A stretch of DNA of 64,000 nucleotides from Streptomyces sp. CB01635 (GCF_002803065.1 NZ_NNBL01000004.1:253831-317830), one strand, 5' to 3'; positions 51,464 to 60,104 are shown, numbered from the stretch's first letter. Numbers and translations are program-made. Notes: generated from the sequence alone by a model not told the origin.

Positions 51464-53248
51464 TTGAGAAAGTCGGAGGAGTCGGATGGGTTGGGGGAGT
51501 TGGTGGAGTCGGTGGAGCATAAAAGCACGGGTGCTCGTCAGGCGTTCCGGCGTTTCTGGCCGTTGACGCGTGGTGACCGCAGATGGCTGGTCCTGATCAT
51601 TGTCTGCGTCGTGGTCGCCGCGCTTGCCGAGACAGCCTCGATCCTGATTTTCGCGAATCTCACCGACCACGCGCTGGCTGCGGGATCGCTCTCCGCATTC
51701 TGGCTGCCCGCCGCGCAGTGGCTCGGTGTTGCCGTGATCGGCGCCGCGGTCGGGTATGCCGGAAACTCGCTCGCCGTATGGACCGCGGAGCGGTTCGTCC
51801 TGCGGCTGCGCGCCGGCGCGTTCCGTCATGTGCAGGGGCTGCCCCCGCACTTCTTCCAGAAGCACCGGCAGGGCGATCTCGTCGAGCGGCTCACCGGTGA
51901 TGTCGAGGCCATCGAACAGATGGTGGTGTCCGGCGTGGTCGGCACCGTTTCCGCGTTGTTCTCCACCGTCTTCTACGCGGCCGCTGCCCTCTGGCTTCGC
52001 TGGGACCTTGCACTCGTCACCTTCCTGCTCGCCCCTCTCTTCCTCATCGCCGCCCGCCGCTTCGCCGGCCGCATCAGGTCCGCGGCCCGTGACGAGCGCA
52101 CCGCCGACGGCGCCATCACCTCGGTCGTCGAGGAGTCCCTCGGCAATGTCGTCCTCACCCAGGCCTACAACCTGCGCCGGGACGAGGAACGCCGGCTCGA
52201 CCGGGAGGCCCGTGCGTGGCTGCGCGCCTCCGTGCGCGGCGCCCGCGCGAGCGAGCTGTACGAGCAGTTCGTCGAGGTCGTCGAGACGCTGTGCGTGCTG
52301 GCCGTCATCGGATTCGGCGCCTGGGAGATCGCCGCGGGCCGTATGACGCTCGGCGATCTGCTCGCCTTCGCGGCCTTCATCGGCTACCTCTATCCGCCGA
52401 TCCGCAACCTCGGGCAGCTGGGCCTCACGCTCACCGCCGCCACGGCCGGAGCGGAACGGATCCAGGAGGTGCTGGACGCCGAGCCCGCCGTGACCGACCC
52501 CGTCTCACCCCGGCCGGCCTGGCCCGTGCGCGGCCGCATCAGCCTCGAGGGCGTCTCCTTCCGCTACCCGGACGCTCCCGCGGAATCGCTGACAGACGTG
52601 TCACTGACCGCCGAGCCCGGCGAGCTCGTCCTGATCACAGGGGAAAGCGGAGCGGGCAAGTCGACCCTCTCCAAGCTGCTGCTGCGTTTCTACGACCCGA
52701 CGGCGGGGACCGTACGGCTCGACGGGGTGCCGCTCACCGACGTGCCGCTGGAGTTCCTCCGCGAGAACGTGGCCCTGCTGCCCCAGGAGACCCTGATCCT
52801 GCACGGCACCATCCGCGAGAACATCGCCTGCGGCCTCCCGGGCGCCGGCGAGCGGGAGATCCGGCAGGCCGCACTGGACGCGGCCGCCCACGAGTTCATC
52901 ACCGACCTGCCCGAGGGCTACGACACCCGGATCGCCCCGGGCACCGCCGCCCTCTCCGGCGGTCAGCTGCAGCGCATCGCGATCGCCCGTGCCATGCTGC
53001 GCGGCGCCCCCGTCCTCGTTCTCGACGAGCCGACCGCCGGGCTCGACGCGCTGGCCACACGACGCGTGGTGCAGCCGCTGCGCCGGCTGATGGCGGGCCG
53101 TACGACCATCGTGATCACCCACGATCTGGCGCTGGCGCCGGACGCGGACCGCATTCTCGTCGTGGACTGCGGCCGTCTCGTGGAGAGCGGTACGCACAGG
53201 GAACTCCTCGCCCGGGGCGGGGCGTACGCGCGGCTGCGCAGCGCTTAG
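51464..53248 (+). CDS. ABC exporter half-transporter (TMD-NBD)
   Basis: A 594-residue exporter subunit that should work as a dimer. Six helices cover about residues 40-330 (WLVLIIVCVVVAALAETASILIF first). The NBD has Walker A GESGAGKST, signature LSGGQLQR and Walker B LVLDEPTAGLD, all intact, and IVITHDLALAPDADRILV as H-loop. The start is uncertain: TTG 51464 has a GGAGAG just upstream, but TTG/GTG codons at 51494-51506 in the same purine-rich stretch are possible. Close to the small peptide gene but beyond a terminator. Substrate unknown. Confidence 0.88.
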   Translation: MRKSEESDGLGELVESVEHKSTGARQAFRRFWPLTRGDRRWLVLIIVCVVVAALAETASILIFANLTDHALAAGSLSAFWLPAAQWLGVAVIGAAVGYAGNSLAVWTAERFVLRLRAGAFRHVQGLPPHFFQKHRQGDLVERLTGDVEAIEQMVVSGVVGTVSALFSTVFYAAAALWLRWDLALVTFLLAPLFLIAARRFAGRIRSAARDERTADGAITSVVEESLGNVVLTQAYNLRRDEERRLDREARAWLRASVRGARASELYEQFVEVVETLCVLAVIGFGAWEIAAGRMTLGDLLAFAAFIGYLYPPIRNLGQLGLTLTAATAGAERIQEVLDAEPAVTDPVSPRPAWPVRGRISLEGVSFRYPDAPAESLTDVSLTAEPGELVLITGESGAGKSTLSKLLLRFYDPTAGTVRLDGVPLTDVPLEFLRENVALLPQETLILHGTIRENIACGLPGAGEREIRQAALDAAAHEFITDLPEGYDTRIAPGTAALSGGQLQRIAIARAMLRGAPVLVLDEPTAGLDALATRRVVQPLRRLMAGRTTIVITHDLALAPDADRILVVDCGRLVESGTHRELLARGGAYARLRSA

Positions 53249-53305
53249 CCCCGGGGCCGGTCGTCGAATTCCCGCCTGCCTGGCGGCGTCTGGTGCGGAC
53301 AAGCC

Positions 53306-54268
53306 CTAGGGGAGCGCCGCCCCCCGGGCCGTCACCCACAGCTCGTACCACTCCTCGTGGGTGAGTTCGGGGGCGCGGCGGGCGGCGTCGGCGCAGGCTC
53401 GGATGCGGGACGGGTTCGCGGTGCCGATGACCGGGGCGATGCGGGACGGGTGGCGCTGGAGCCACCAGAGGATGATCGTCTCCGGAGTGGTGTGCTTCTT
53501 CTCGGCGAGGTCGGCGACCAGTCGTGCCGTGGCGTACTCGGCGGGCGTCGCCTCGCGGCCCGTGTAACTGCCCTGGGCGAGCGGGCCCCACGCCTGGAGG
53601 CGGATCCCGTGCTCGGCGCAGTGTTCCAGGGTGCCGAGCGGGAAGCCGTTCGAGGCGGCGTCGGGCGTGTTCACCAGCACCCCCGCCTCCACCCAGTCCC
53701 GGCTCTTGAGACTCATCTCCAGCTGGTTGGCGACGAGAGGGAAGTCCAGGTGGGCCTGGAGGTGCGCGATCTGATGGGCACTCATGTTGGAGACGCCGAA
53801 ACTCCTTACGAGGCCCTGCTCCTGGAGCGAGGCGAGGGCCTTGGCGACATCGCCCGGGTCCGCCAGCGGGTCGGGGCGGTGCAGCAGCAGGACGTCGACG
53901 TGGTCGGTCCGCAGCCGGGTCAGGCTCTCCTCGACGCACCGCACGATGCGGGCGCCGCGCAGGTCGTACACCCCAGGACGGTCGCCGTCGGCGAGGCGGA
54001 TCCCGCACTTCGTCTGTACGGTGATGCGCTCGCGCAGCCCGGGCGTCCGGGCGAGCACCTCGCCGAACACGGCCTCGGCCTTGCCGTCGCGGTAGATGTC
54101 GGCGTGGTCGAACGCGGTGATGCCGCTGTCCAGGGCCGCCTGTACGGCGGCCTCGGCGGCGTCGATGTCGGAGGGCCGGAAGGGTGCGGAATCCCAGCTC
54201 CCGCCCAGCCCCATGCATCCGTAGATCAGCCGGTCCTGGTCGGTGTGCGCGTGCGGTGGTGTAGTCAC
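53306..54268 (-). CDS. Aldo/keto reductase (YdhF-like)
   Basis: A 320-residue NADPH-dependent TIM-barrel reductase. The tetrad positions are visible: Asp in GITAFDHADIYRDGKAE with the Tyr in DIYRD, Lys in VQTKCGI and His in VLLLHRPDPL. IGTANPSRIRACADAA is the C-terminal NADPH-phosphate binding region. The GTG at 54268 is favoured over the longer frame by the family's N terminus. It is convergent with the ABC exporter gene and follows the SCP2 gene on the same strand, 22 bases away, so both may be cotranscribed. Confidence 0.9.
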   Translation of the reverse strand: MTTPPHAHTDQDRLIYGCMGLGGSWDSAPFRPSDIDAAEAAVQAALDSGITAFDHADIYRDGKAEAVFGEVLARTPGLRERITVQTKCGIRLADGDRPGVYDLRGARIVRCVEESLTRLRTDHVDVLLLHRPDPLADPGDVAKALASLQEQGLVRSFGVSNMSAHQIAHLQAHLDFPLVANQLEMSLKSRDWVEAGVLVNTPDAASNGFPLGTLEHCAEHGIRLQAWGPLAQGSYTGREATPAEYATARLVADLAEKKHTTPETIILWWLQRHPSRIAPVIGTANPSRIRACADAARRAPELTHEEWYELWVTARGAALP

Positions 54269-54290
54269 ATGGGCAGCGTAGGCCGCGGAC

Positions 54291-54770
54291 TCACGGCTTG
54301 GGGATGTCGAAGTAGCGGTTGAGGCCCGCGGCGAGCGCGGCATCGCCGGTGATTTTGACCTTCCGCATCATGAACATCATGACGGGGCTCTGATTGCCCG
54401 AGACCAGCTTCAGGAAGTCCGCGTCGCCCATGGCGAGCGTGACGCGGGGCGTGGCGTCCGAGCGGCCCTCGGTGACCGTGCAGGTCCCGTCCGCGATCGC
54501 CGTCTCGTACACGGCCGCTTCCTGGTCACCGGCGCTCGTGACCTTCCAGCGGATCAGCGCCTGGAGCGAGCCCGCCGTCTCCGGCTTGAACTGCCGCTCC
54601 ATGCGCGCGAAGACCTCTTTCAGGATGCGTGCCCGCAGCTCGCCGTCCCGGGCGATCTCGTCGATCTCCTTGGCGGACAGGCCCTTCACGATCTTCGCGA
54701 ACTGCTCGGGCGTCACCGCCGAGAAGTCGAGGTCGGCAATCCCGTCGCGCGTGCCGGTGCCCTCGCCCAT
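54291..54770 (-). CDS. SCP2 sterol/lipid-transfer domain protein
   Basis: A 159-residue protein. The N-terminal part is helical (DFSAVTPEQFAKIVKGLSAKEIDEIA). The remainder is an SCP2 fold (IRWKVTSAGDQEAAVYETAI, then TPRVTLAMGDADFLKLVSGNQSP and MMRKVKITGDAALAAGLNRYF) that binds lipids or acyl-CoA. GGAGGG lies 5 bases before ATG 54770. It diverges from the TetR gene over two TTAC-N6-GTAA sites. A role in fatty-acid or lipid handling with the acyl-CoA synthetase downstream is inferred. Confidence 0.9.
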   Translation of the reverse strand: MGEGTGTRDGIADLDFSAVTPEQFAKIVKGLSAKEIDEIARDGELRARILKEVFARMERQFKPETAGSLQALIRWKVTSAGDQEAAVYETAIADGTCTVTEGRSDATPRVTLAMGDADFLKLVSGNQSPVMMFMMRKVKITGDAALAAGLNRYFDIPKP

Positions 54771-54795
54771 GGAACCCTCCGTGTGCCGAAACTGC

Positions 54796-54825
54796 TTACC
54801 ATTCAGTAAACTTACCAATCGGTAA
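54796..54825. promoter_or_regulatory. Two TetR-type operators between SCP2 and TetR genes
   Basis: TTACCATTCAGTAA (54796-54809) and TTACCAATCGGTAA (54812-54825) share the form TTAC-N6-GTAA, centres 16 bp apart. They lie in the divergent promoter region just before the SCP2 start, and the TetR protein is the natural ligand. Confidence 0.75.
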
Positions 54826-54856
54826 GGTTACGGCCGGGGCAGATGGGCTGACAAGC

Positions 54857-55582
54857 GTGACGGGTATAACGGGCGATCCGGCAGAAGGCTACGGGGAGCT
54901 GGCGGAGAGTCCCGGGGCGCAGGGTGACAGTCCGGGCGCCCCCGCCGGACGCCGGCGCCGTGTCCCGCGCCGCGAGCGCGAGCAGCAGATGATCGACGTC
55001 GCCGTGCGCGTCTTCGCCAAGCGCGGCTACCACGCCGCGTCCGTCGACGAGATCGCCGAACTCGCGGGCGTTTCCAAGCCGATGGTCTATCTCTACCTCG
55101 ACTCCAAGGAGGGTCTCTTCCTGGCGTGCCTGCGCCGGGAGTCGGACCGGCTCGTCGCCGCGTTCCAGGGGGCGGCGTGCGCGGGCGGCGAGCCCGAGGA
55201 GCGTCTGTACGCGGGCCTCGCCGCGTTCTTCGCGTTCGTCGCCGGACACCGTGACTCCTGGGTCGTCCTGCACCGGCAGGCCTCCGAGCTCAGCGCGGCC
55301 ATCGCCGCCGGGGTCGCCGAGGCGCGCCGGGCCGTCATGGCCGAGGTTGCCGGCCTGGTCGGGGACGGCATCGCGGACAGCGGCCGGGGAGCCCTGCTCG
55401 ACGCCGAGGACGCCGACTTCGTGGCGCACGCGCTCGTCGGCGCCGCGGACTCGCTCACCGACTGGATGGAGCGCCACCCCGGCCGGTCGCCGGATTCGAT
55501 CGCGCTGCGGCTGATGAACATGGTGTGGGTGGGGATGCGGCACGTCCTCGACGGCGAGGTCTGGACCCCGCGCGACGCCTGA
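54857..55582 (+). CDS. TetR-family regulator
   Basis: A 241-residue TetR regulator. After a Gly/Pro/Ser-rich, probably disordered stretch of ~40 residues comes the DNA-binding domain (MIDVAVRVFAKRGYHAASVDEIAELAGVSKPMVYLYLDSKEGLFLACL, in parts), then a helical ligand domain. GTG 54857 is the first in-frame start after the operators. Sites like those in front of it also precede the acyl-CoA synthetase gene, so it probably senses acyl-CoA or a fatty acid and controls both flanking genes. Confidence 0.92.
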   Translation: MTGITGDPAEGYGELAESPGAQGDSPGAPAGRRRRVPRREREQQMIDVAVRVFAKRGYHAASVDEIAELAGVSKPMVYLYLDSKEGLFLACLRRESDRLVAAFQGAACAGGEPEERLYAGLAAFFAFVAGHRDSWVVLHRQASELSAAIAAGVAEARRAVMAEVAGLVGDGIADSGRGALLDAEDADFVAHALVGAADSLTDWMERHPGRSPDSIALRLMNMVWVGMRHVLDGEVWTPRDA

Positions 55583-55585
55583 CCT

Positions 55586-55601
55586 CCGGGGGCGCCCCCG
55601 G
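55586..55601 (+). terminator. GC palindrome after the TetR gene
   Basis: CCGGGGGCGCCCCCGG is a perfect palindrome four bases after the TetR stop. A closely similar palindrome follows the citrate synthase 3' duplicate at about 29082-29099, so this is a recurring intergenic form. Confidence 0.55.
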
Positions 55602-55644
55602 GTCCCTCACGTCGGCTGATCGCGTCCGACCCATTGAATTTCCG

Positions 55645-55658
55645 TTACGCGTGGGTAA
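55645..55658. promoter_or_regulatory. Third TTAC-N6-GTAA operator before the acyl-CoA synthetase
   Basis: TTACGCGTGGGTAA has the same arms and spacing as the two sites at 54796-54825. A further GGGTAAGT half site lies at 55669-55676. It is 80 bases before the synthetase start. Confidence 0.6.
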
Positions 55659-55738
55659 GTTGACGCCCGGGTAAGTCTGCAAGTCTGCGTGGGACGAGCC
55701 AGACACAGGGATCACGTCAGCCGCGACCTGGAGCCGTC

Positions 55739-57697
55739 ATGGGCGTACGCAAGGATCTTCAACGGGCACAGCAGCGCAGCGACTTGACGGACCGGACAAC
55801 CGTCGAGACCGTCAAGGACGAACACGGAACCGTGCGCGAGGTGCGCACGGCCGCCCTCGCCGCGGACCCCGGCGGGAGCACGCCCGCCGACATCCCCTTC
55901 ACGAACGCCGCCGAGACGCCCGACGTCGTGGTCCTGCGGCGCAGGGAGGGCGAGCACTGGCGTCCCGTCACGGCGGCGGCCTTCGCGCGTGAGGTGACCG
56001 CCGCGGCCAAGGGCCTGATCGCGGGCGGCCTCGAACCCGGCGGGCGCGTCGCCCTGATGTCCCGTACGCGCTACGAGTGGACCGTCCTCGACTTCGCCAT
56101 CTGGGCGGCCGGCGGGCAGACCGTGCCCGTCTACGCCACGTCGTCGGCCGAGCAGATCGAGTGGATCGTTCGGGACTCGGGCGCGCGCCATCTGATCACC
56201 GAGACCCCCGAGAACACGGCCACCGCGCGGGCCGCGCTCGCCGCGCTGCCCGAGGAGGAGCAGCCGCGCTGCTGGGAGCTGGACGCGGGCGCGGTGCTCG
56301 AACTCGCCACCCTGGGCAGGGAGATGGACGACGAGGAGGTGACCGAGCGGCGCGCCGCGCTCACCCCCGGCACCGTCGCGACCGTCTGCTACACCTCCGG
56401 GACCACCGGGAAGCCGAAGGGCTGCGTCCTCACCCACGCCAATCTGCACGCCGAGGCCGCGAACACGGTGGAGCTGCTGCACCCCATCTTCAAAGAGGTG
56501 ACCGGACAGGTGGCCTCGACGCTGCTGTTCCTGCCCCTGGCGCACATCCTCGGCCGCACCATCCAGATCTCCTGCATGCTCGCCCGTATCGAACTGGGCC
56601 ACTGCCCCGGCATCAAGTCGGACGAGCTGCGGCCCCAACTGCGGTCGTTCCGGCCGACGTTCGTGGTCGGAGTGCCGTACCTCTTCGAGAAGATCCACGA
56701 CACGGGCCGGGCCACCGCGGAGAAGCTCGGCCGCGGCGCGTCGTTCGACCGGGCCGACCGGATCGCGGTGAACTACGGCGAGGCGCACATGGCCCGCTTC
56801 CTCAACCGCGGCAAGGGCCCCGACGGTATGGGCCCCGACGGCAAGGGCGGCCCGTCCCTCGGTCTCCGCCTCGCCCGCGGCCTCTACGACCTGCTGGTGT
56901 TCCGCCGCGTGCGCAAGGAGCTCGGCGGACGCCTGCGTTACGCGATCAGCGGCGGCTCCCCCCTCGACCGGCGCCTCAATCTCTTCTTCTACGCCGCCGG
57001 AATCCTCATCTACGAGGGGTACGGCCTGACGGAGACCAGCGCCGCCGCCACGATCACCCCGCCGCTCGCCCCGCGCCCCGGGACGGTCGGCCTCCCGGTG
57101 CCGGGCACGGCCGTGCGGATCGCCGACGACGGGGAGGTCCTCGTCAAGGGCGGCATCGTGTTCGGCGCGTACCGGAACAACCCCGCGGCGACGGGGGAGG
57201 TGCTCGACGGGGGCTGGTTCGCCACCGGTGACCTGGGGGCCCTCGACGAGGACGGCTACCTCACCATCACCGGCCGCAAGAAGGACATCATCGTCACGTC
57301 CGGGGGCAAGAACGTCTCGCCGGCCGTCCTGGAGGACCGGCTCCGCAGCCGCCCGCCGGTCGGCCAGTGCATCGTCGTGGGCGACAACCGCTCCTACGTC
57401 GGCGCGCTGATCACGCTGGAACCGGAGGCGGTCGCGCACTGGCTGTCCGTACGGAAGATGCCCGCCGACACCCCGATGGCCGATGTCGTCCGTGATCCGC
57501 GGATGATCGCGGCGGTGCAGGAGGCCGTGGACTACGCGAACGAGGCCGTCTCGCGAGCCGAGTCGATCCGTAGATTCGCTCTGGTGGCAGGCGAGTTCAC
57601 CGAGGACAACGGGCTGCTCACGCCCTCCCTGAAGATCAAGCGGCATGCGGTCGCGGCCGCATACGAGCGGGAGATCGAGGCCCTCTACCGGGGCTGA
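55739..57697 (+). CDS. Long-chain acyl-CoA synthetase (AMP-forming)
   Basis: A 652-residue ANL-superfamily ligase that activates fatty acids to acyl-CoA through an acyl-adenylate. The P-loop-like motif is YTSGTTGKPKGCVLTH near residue 218; YGLTETSAA is motif A5, and TGDLGALDEDGYLTITGRKKDIIVTSGGKNVSP spans the hinge and A8, with the terminal catalytic Lys in PSLKIKRH. It carries a helical insertion with a Gly/Lys-rich loop (GKGPDGMGPDGKGG) typical of the FadD15-like class. Controlled, by inference, by the TetR regulator upstream. Confidence 0.94.
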   Translation: MGVRKDLQRAQQRSDLTDRTTVETVKDEHGTVREVRTAALAADPGGSTPADIPFTNAAETPDVVVLRRREGEHWRPVTAAAFAREVTAAAKGLIAGGLEPGGRVALMSRTRYEWTVLDFAIWAAGGQTVPVYATSSAEQIEWIVRDSGARHLITETPENTATARAALAALPEEEQPRCWELDAGAVLELATLGREMDDEEVTERRAALTPGTVATVCYTSGTTGKPKGCVLTHANLHAEAANTVELLHPIFKEVTGQVASTLLFLPLAHILGRTIQISCMLARIELGHCPGIKSDELRPQLRSFRPTFVVGVPYLFEKIHDTGRATAEKLGRGASFDRADRIAVNYGEAHMARFLNRGKGPDGMGPDGKGGPSLGLRLARGLYDLLVFRRVRKELGGRLRYAISGGSPLDRRLNLFFYAAGILIYEGYGLTETSAAATITPPLAPRPGTVGLPVPGTAVRIADDGEVLVKGGIVFGAYRNNPAATGEVLDGGWFATGDLGALDEDGYLTITGRKKDIIVTSGGKNVSPAVLEDRLRSRPPVGQCIVVGDNRSYVGALITLEPEAVAHWLSVRKMPADTPMADVVRDPRMIAAVQEAVDYANEAVSRAESIRRFALVAGEFTEDNGLLTPSLKIKRHAVAAAYEREIEALYRG

Positions 57698-57776
57698 CCG
57701 CCCGCCGCCTCGACCGGGGGGGGTAGCGGTGAGCAGGCCGTGGGCGACGGGCGCGGCGAGTGCTCGAAGACAGCTT

Positions 57777-57813
57777 GCGCAGAAATCTCGCGCAGAAACC
57801 TCGCGAAGACATC
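57777..57813 (+). repeat. Three tandem 13-base repeats upstream of the MerR gene
   Basis: GCGCAGAAATCTC, GCGCAGAAACCTC and GCGAAGACATC follow without a gap. An inverted repeat CGGGAAT/ATTCCCG (about 57894-57931) lies closer to the start. Either could bind the MerR protein. The gap 57698-57976 shows nothing else. Confidence 0.4.
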
Positions 57814-57976
57814 CGGAGAGGCTTCCGGCTGAGGGCGGAGGGGTTCGTTGCCGAATGAGCGTCGGAGCGGCGTATGGAAGTGTGATGGTGCGGGAATTCA
57901 ACGGCGATAAAAGCGTCTTCCTATTCCCGTGGACGGCGGGGAGCATGCCGCGGAGAAAGCGCAGTATCCTCATGCA

Positions 57977-58621
57977 ATGCGTATCGGAGAGCTGGCGCGG
58001 CGCACCGGAGTTCCGGTCCCCACCATCAAGTACTACTCGCGCGAGGGCCTGTTGCCCCCGGGCGAGCGCACCAGCCCGAACCAGGTCGCGTACGACGATT
58101 CCCATGTCCGCAGGCTCAAGCTGATCCGCGCCATGCTGGAGGTCGGCGGCCTGTCCATCGCGGCCGCACGCGACGTCCTGTCCGAGGTCGACTCCCCGAC
58201 CCGCACGGTCCACGGCATGCTCGGCGTCGCCCAGTCCGCGGTGACCAGGGCCGCCGTCGAGCGGGGCACCGACGAGGACCGGGAGCGGGCCGAGGGCGAG
58301 GTCCGTGAGCTGGTGCTCCGGCACGGCTGGGCGGCGAAGCCGGAGAACCCGGGCTGGCAGGCGCTCGTCCAGATCGTGCTCACCTACCGCGACCTCGACC
58401 GGGGTGACCTGCTCACCCTGCTCGACAAGTACGCCGCCGCGGCAGGGGAGTTGGCGGTCGCCGAGCTCGGCGCGCTCGCCGATGTGCCGAGCGCCGACGG
58501 CAAGGTCGAGGGCGTCGTCCTCGGCACGGTCCTCGGCGACGCGGCCATGGCGGCGCTGCGGCGAATCGCCCAGGAGGACGCCTCCGGCCGCATCCGCAGC
58601 GGGCGCAAGCACAGCGCGTAG
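57977..58621 (+). CDS. MerR-family regulator
   Basis: A 214-residue MerR-type regulator. MRIGELARRTGVPVPTIKYYSREGLLPPGERTSPNQVAYDDSHVRRLKLI is the winged-helix head (in parts), and the long C-terminal part is helical, unlike metal-sensing MerR proteins, and probably binds a small organic ligand or drug. ATG 57977 has no good Shine-Dalgarno sequence. No obvious target is adjacent except itself and perhaps the methyltransferase (convergent). Confidence 0.92.
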   Translation: MRIGELARRTGVPVPTIKYYSREGLLPPGERTSPNQVAYDDSHVRRLKLIRAMLEVGGLSIAAARDVLSEVDSPTRTVHGMLGVAQSAVTRAAVERGTDEDRERAEGEVRELVLRHGWAAKPENPGWQALVQIVLTYRDLDRGDLLTLLDKYAAAAGELAVAELGALADVPSADGKVEGVVLGTVLGDAAMAALRRIAQEDASGRIRSGRKHSA

Positions 58622-58632
58622 CCCCCGCCGGC

Positions 58633-59265
58633 TCACCCGGCGTACGCCAACAGCGGTGCCACCGGCGCCAGGTGGTGCACATGGGCGGGCGGCAGATTCC
58701 CGAGCACCGTCTCCGTGCGGAACCGGTGGCGGTCCAGGGTCCGCCCGACGACGGCCTGCACCGCGAGGGTCCGCTCGCGCGCCCCGCCCGTCGTGAACAC
58801 CCGGCGCAGCCGCGGCATCCCCGCGTACGCGAAGAACGACAGCGTGCCGCCGGGACGTAGCGCAGCGAGCAGCCGGCCGAATATGTCCTCGACCGTGCCC
58901 GCGTCGAAATTGGCGAACGGCAGACCGTACACGATGGTGTCGTAGCTCCCCAGATCGTGCTCTTGCACGAGCCCGGTGAGCAGCCGCACGCGCTCGTCGC
59001 CGCCGTAGTCGCGGTGCAGGAGTTCGGCGAAGCGGGCGTTGGCCTCGACCAGGTCGAGGGTGTCCAGGGCGCCCAGCGAGGCCCTGATGCGCCGGGTCAC
59101 GGCGCCCGTGCCGGGGCCGACCTCGAGGACGGCGCGGGCGCGGCCCGGGCTGGGGATGACATGGCGGGTCAGGGCCCGCGCCAGCAGGGGACTGCTGGGC
59201 ACGATGGCGCCGGTGTCCCGGCGGGTGCGGGCGAACTCTCGGAGGAACAGCGTCACATCGGTCAT
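58633..59265 (-). CDS. SAM-dependent methyltransferase (phospholipid N-methyltransferase-like)
   Basis: A 210-residue class I methyltransferase. FLREFARTRRDTGAIVPSSPLLARALT resembles the start of PmtA/KsgA-type enzymes, and AVLEVGPGTGAVTRRI is SAM motif I; DTIVYGLPFANFDAGTVEDIF takes the place of the NLPY-like motif IV. This fits phosphatidylethanolamine N-methyltransferases better than rRNA dimethylases. ATG 59265 is preceded by AGGTGG; ATG 59280 is possible. It diverges from the DedA gene over the CTATCGATAG palindrome. Confidence 0.85.
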   Translation of the reverse strand: MTDVTLFLREFARTRRDTGAIVPSSPLLARALTRHVIPSPGRARAVLEVGPGTGAVTRRIRASLGALDTLDLVEANARFAELLHRDYGGDERVRLLTGLVQEHDLGSYDTIVYGLPFANFDAGTVEDIFGRLLAALRPGGTLSFFAYAGMPRLRRVFTTGGARERTLAVQAVVGRTLDRHRFRTETVLGNLPPAHVHHLAPVAPLLAYAG

Positions 59266-59283
59266 GGCCACCTGCGTCATAGT

Positions 59284-59303
59284 GATAGTGAAACTATCGA
59301 TAG
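59284..59303. promoter_or_regulatory. Overlapping palindromes between methyltransferase and DedA genes
   Basis: GATAGT-GAA-ACTATC (59284-59298) overlaps the perfect palindrome CTATCGATAG (59294-59303). It is AT-rich against its surroundings and abuts the methyltransferase start, as operators of TetR, PadR or MarR regulators do. No such gene is beside it. Confidence 0.5.
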
Positions 59304-59370
59304 CGTAGGTTACTGTTGAAGCCCAGGACACGCCCAGTCGCTGCCCGCAGCGCCGCCCGTGGGCATCTGA

Positions 59371-59430
59371 CCTGGGAACACGCCTCACCAAAGACCCGGC
59401 ACATGCCTCCAAAGAGGCATCGGGCCCAGG
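59371..59430 (+). promoter_or_regulatory. Hairpin leader at the DedA ribosome site
   Basis: ATGCCTC-CAAA-GAGGCAT (59403-59420) lies 10 bases before the AGGGAAAGGGAG ribosome site. An outer helix CCTGGG (59371-59376)/CCCAGG (59425-59430) encloses it and reaches the first bases of that site. The fold could modulate translation of the DedA gene. Confidence 0.4.
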
Positions 59431-59443
59431 GAAAGGGAGACCG

Positions 59444-60076
59444 ATGGACTTCGCCTCACTCGTGTCGTGGGCCGACTTCACGTCCGGCCTGTCCACCCGG
59501 ATGTCGGGCGCCGCCTGCTGGGCGTACGCGATCCTCGCGGTCACCACGCTGCCGCCCCTGCTGCCCAACGCGGTGCTTCTGATCACCGGCGGGATGCTCG
59601 CCGCGCGCGGCGAGATGTCCCTCGTCCTGGTCCTGCTCTCGGTGGCCGGCAGCGCGCTCGCCGGCGACGTCCTCATCCACCGCTTCGGCTGGTTCGCCGG
59701 CCGCAGGGTGCGCGGCGGCGCCGCGGGGCGCGGACGCAGGGGCGAGCTGTTCGACTGGGCCGCGGGGCGGGTGCAGCGCGGCGGCATCCCGTTCGTCGTC
59801 GGCGTCCGCTTCCTGCCCAGCGGGCGCCTCCTCGGCGGGCTCGCGGCCGGCGCGGCGCGCTACCCGGCCCGCAAGTTCGCGATCGGCGCCGCGCTCGCCG
59901 AAGTCGTCTGGGCCGCCTGTTCGGTGGGCGTGGGCTACGTCGGCGGGGCGGTCAGCGACGACCCCGTGTACTCCGTCGCGACAGGCCTCGGCCTGTCCGT
60001 CGCCGTCGGCGCCGTAGCGGCGCTCGCACAGCGCAGGGCCACCGCACCGGCGGCGAATGTTTCCAAGGGGGCATAG
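59444..60076 (+). CDS. DedA-family (VTT-domain) membrane protein
   Basis: A 210-residue membrane protein of the DedA/VTT family, linked to lipid-carrier and phospholipid flipping. LPNAVLLITGGMLAARGEMSL and the motif region FVVGVRFLPSGRLLGGLAAGAARYPARKFAIGA with the conserved Arg/Gly/Pro residues are present. About five hydrophobic segments. AAGGGAG lies 7 bases before ATG 59444. Its divergent partner may be a phospholipid methyltransferase, which would be consistent with lipid work (inference). Confidence 0.88.
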   Translation: MDFASLVSWADFTSGLSTRMSGAACWAYAILAVTTLPPLLPNAVLLITGGMLAARGEMSLVLVLLSVAGSALAGDVLIHRFGWFAGRRVRGGAAGRGRRGELFDWAAGRVQRGGIPFVVGVRFLPSGRLLGGLAAGAARYPARKFAIGAALAEVVWAACSVGVGYVGGAVSDDPVYSVATGLGLSVAVGAVAALAQRRATAPAANVSKGA

Positions 60077-60104
60077 CGCAGTCCCCGTGACGCGGATATC
60101 GGAC

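Noticed and set aside
55712..58636. 974-codon open frame on the minus strand
   Set aside because: Same effect, opposite the acyl-CoA synthetase and MerR genes; composition is His/Arg/Gly/Val and no motif is seen.
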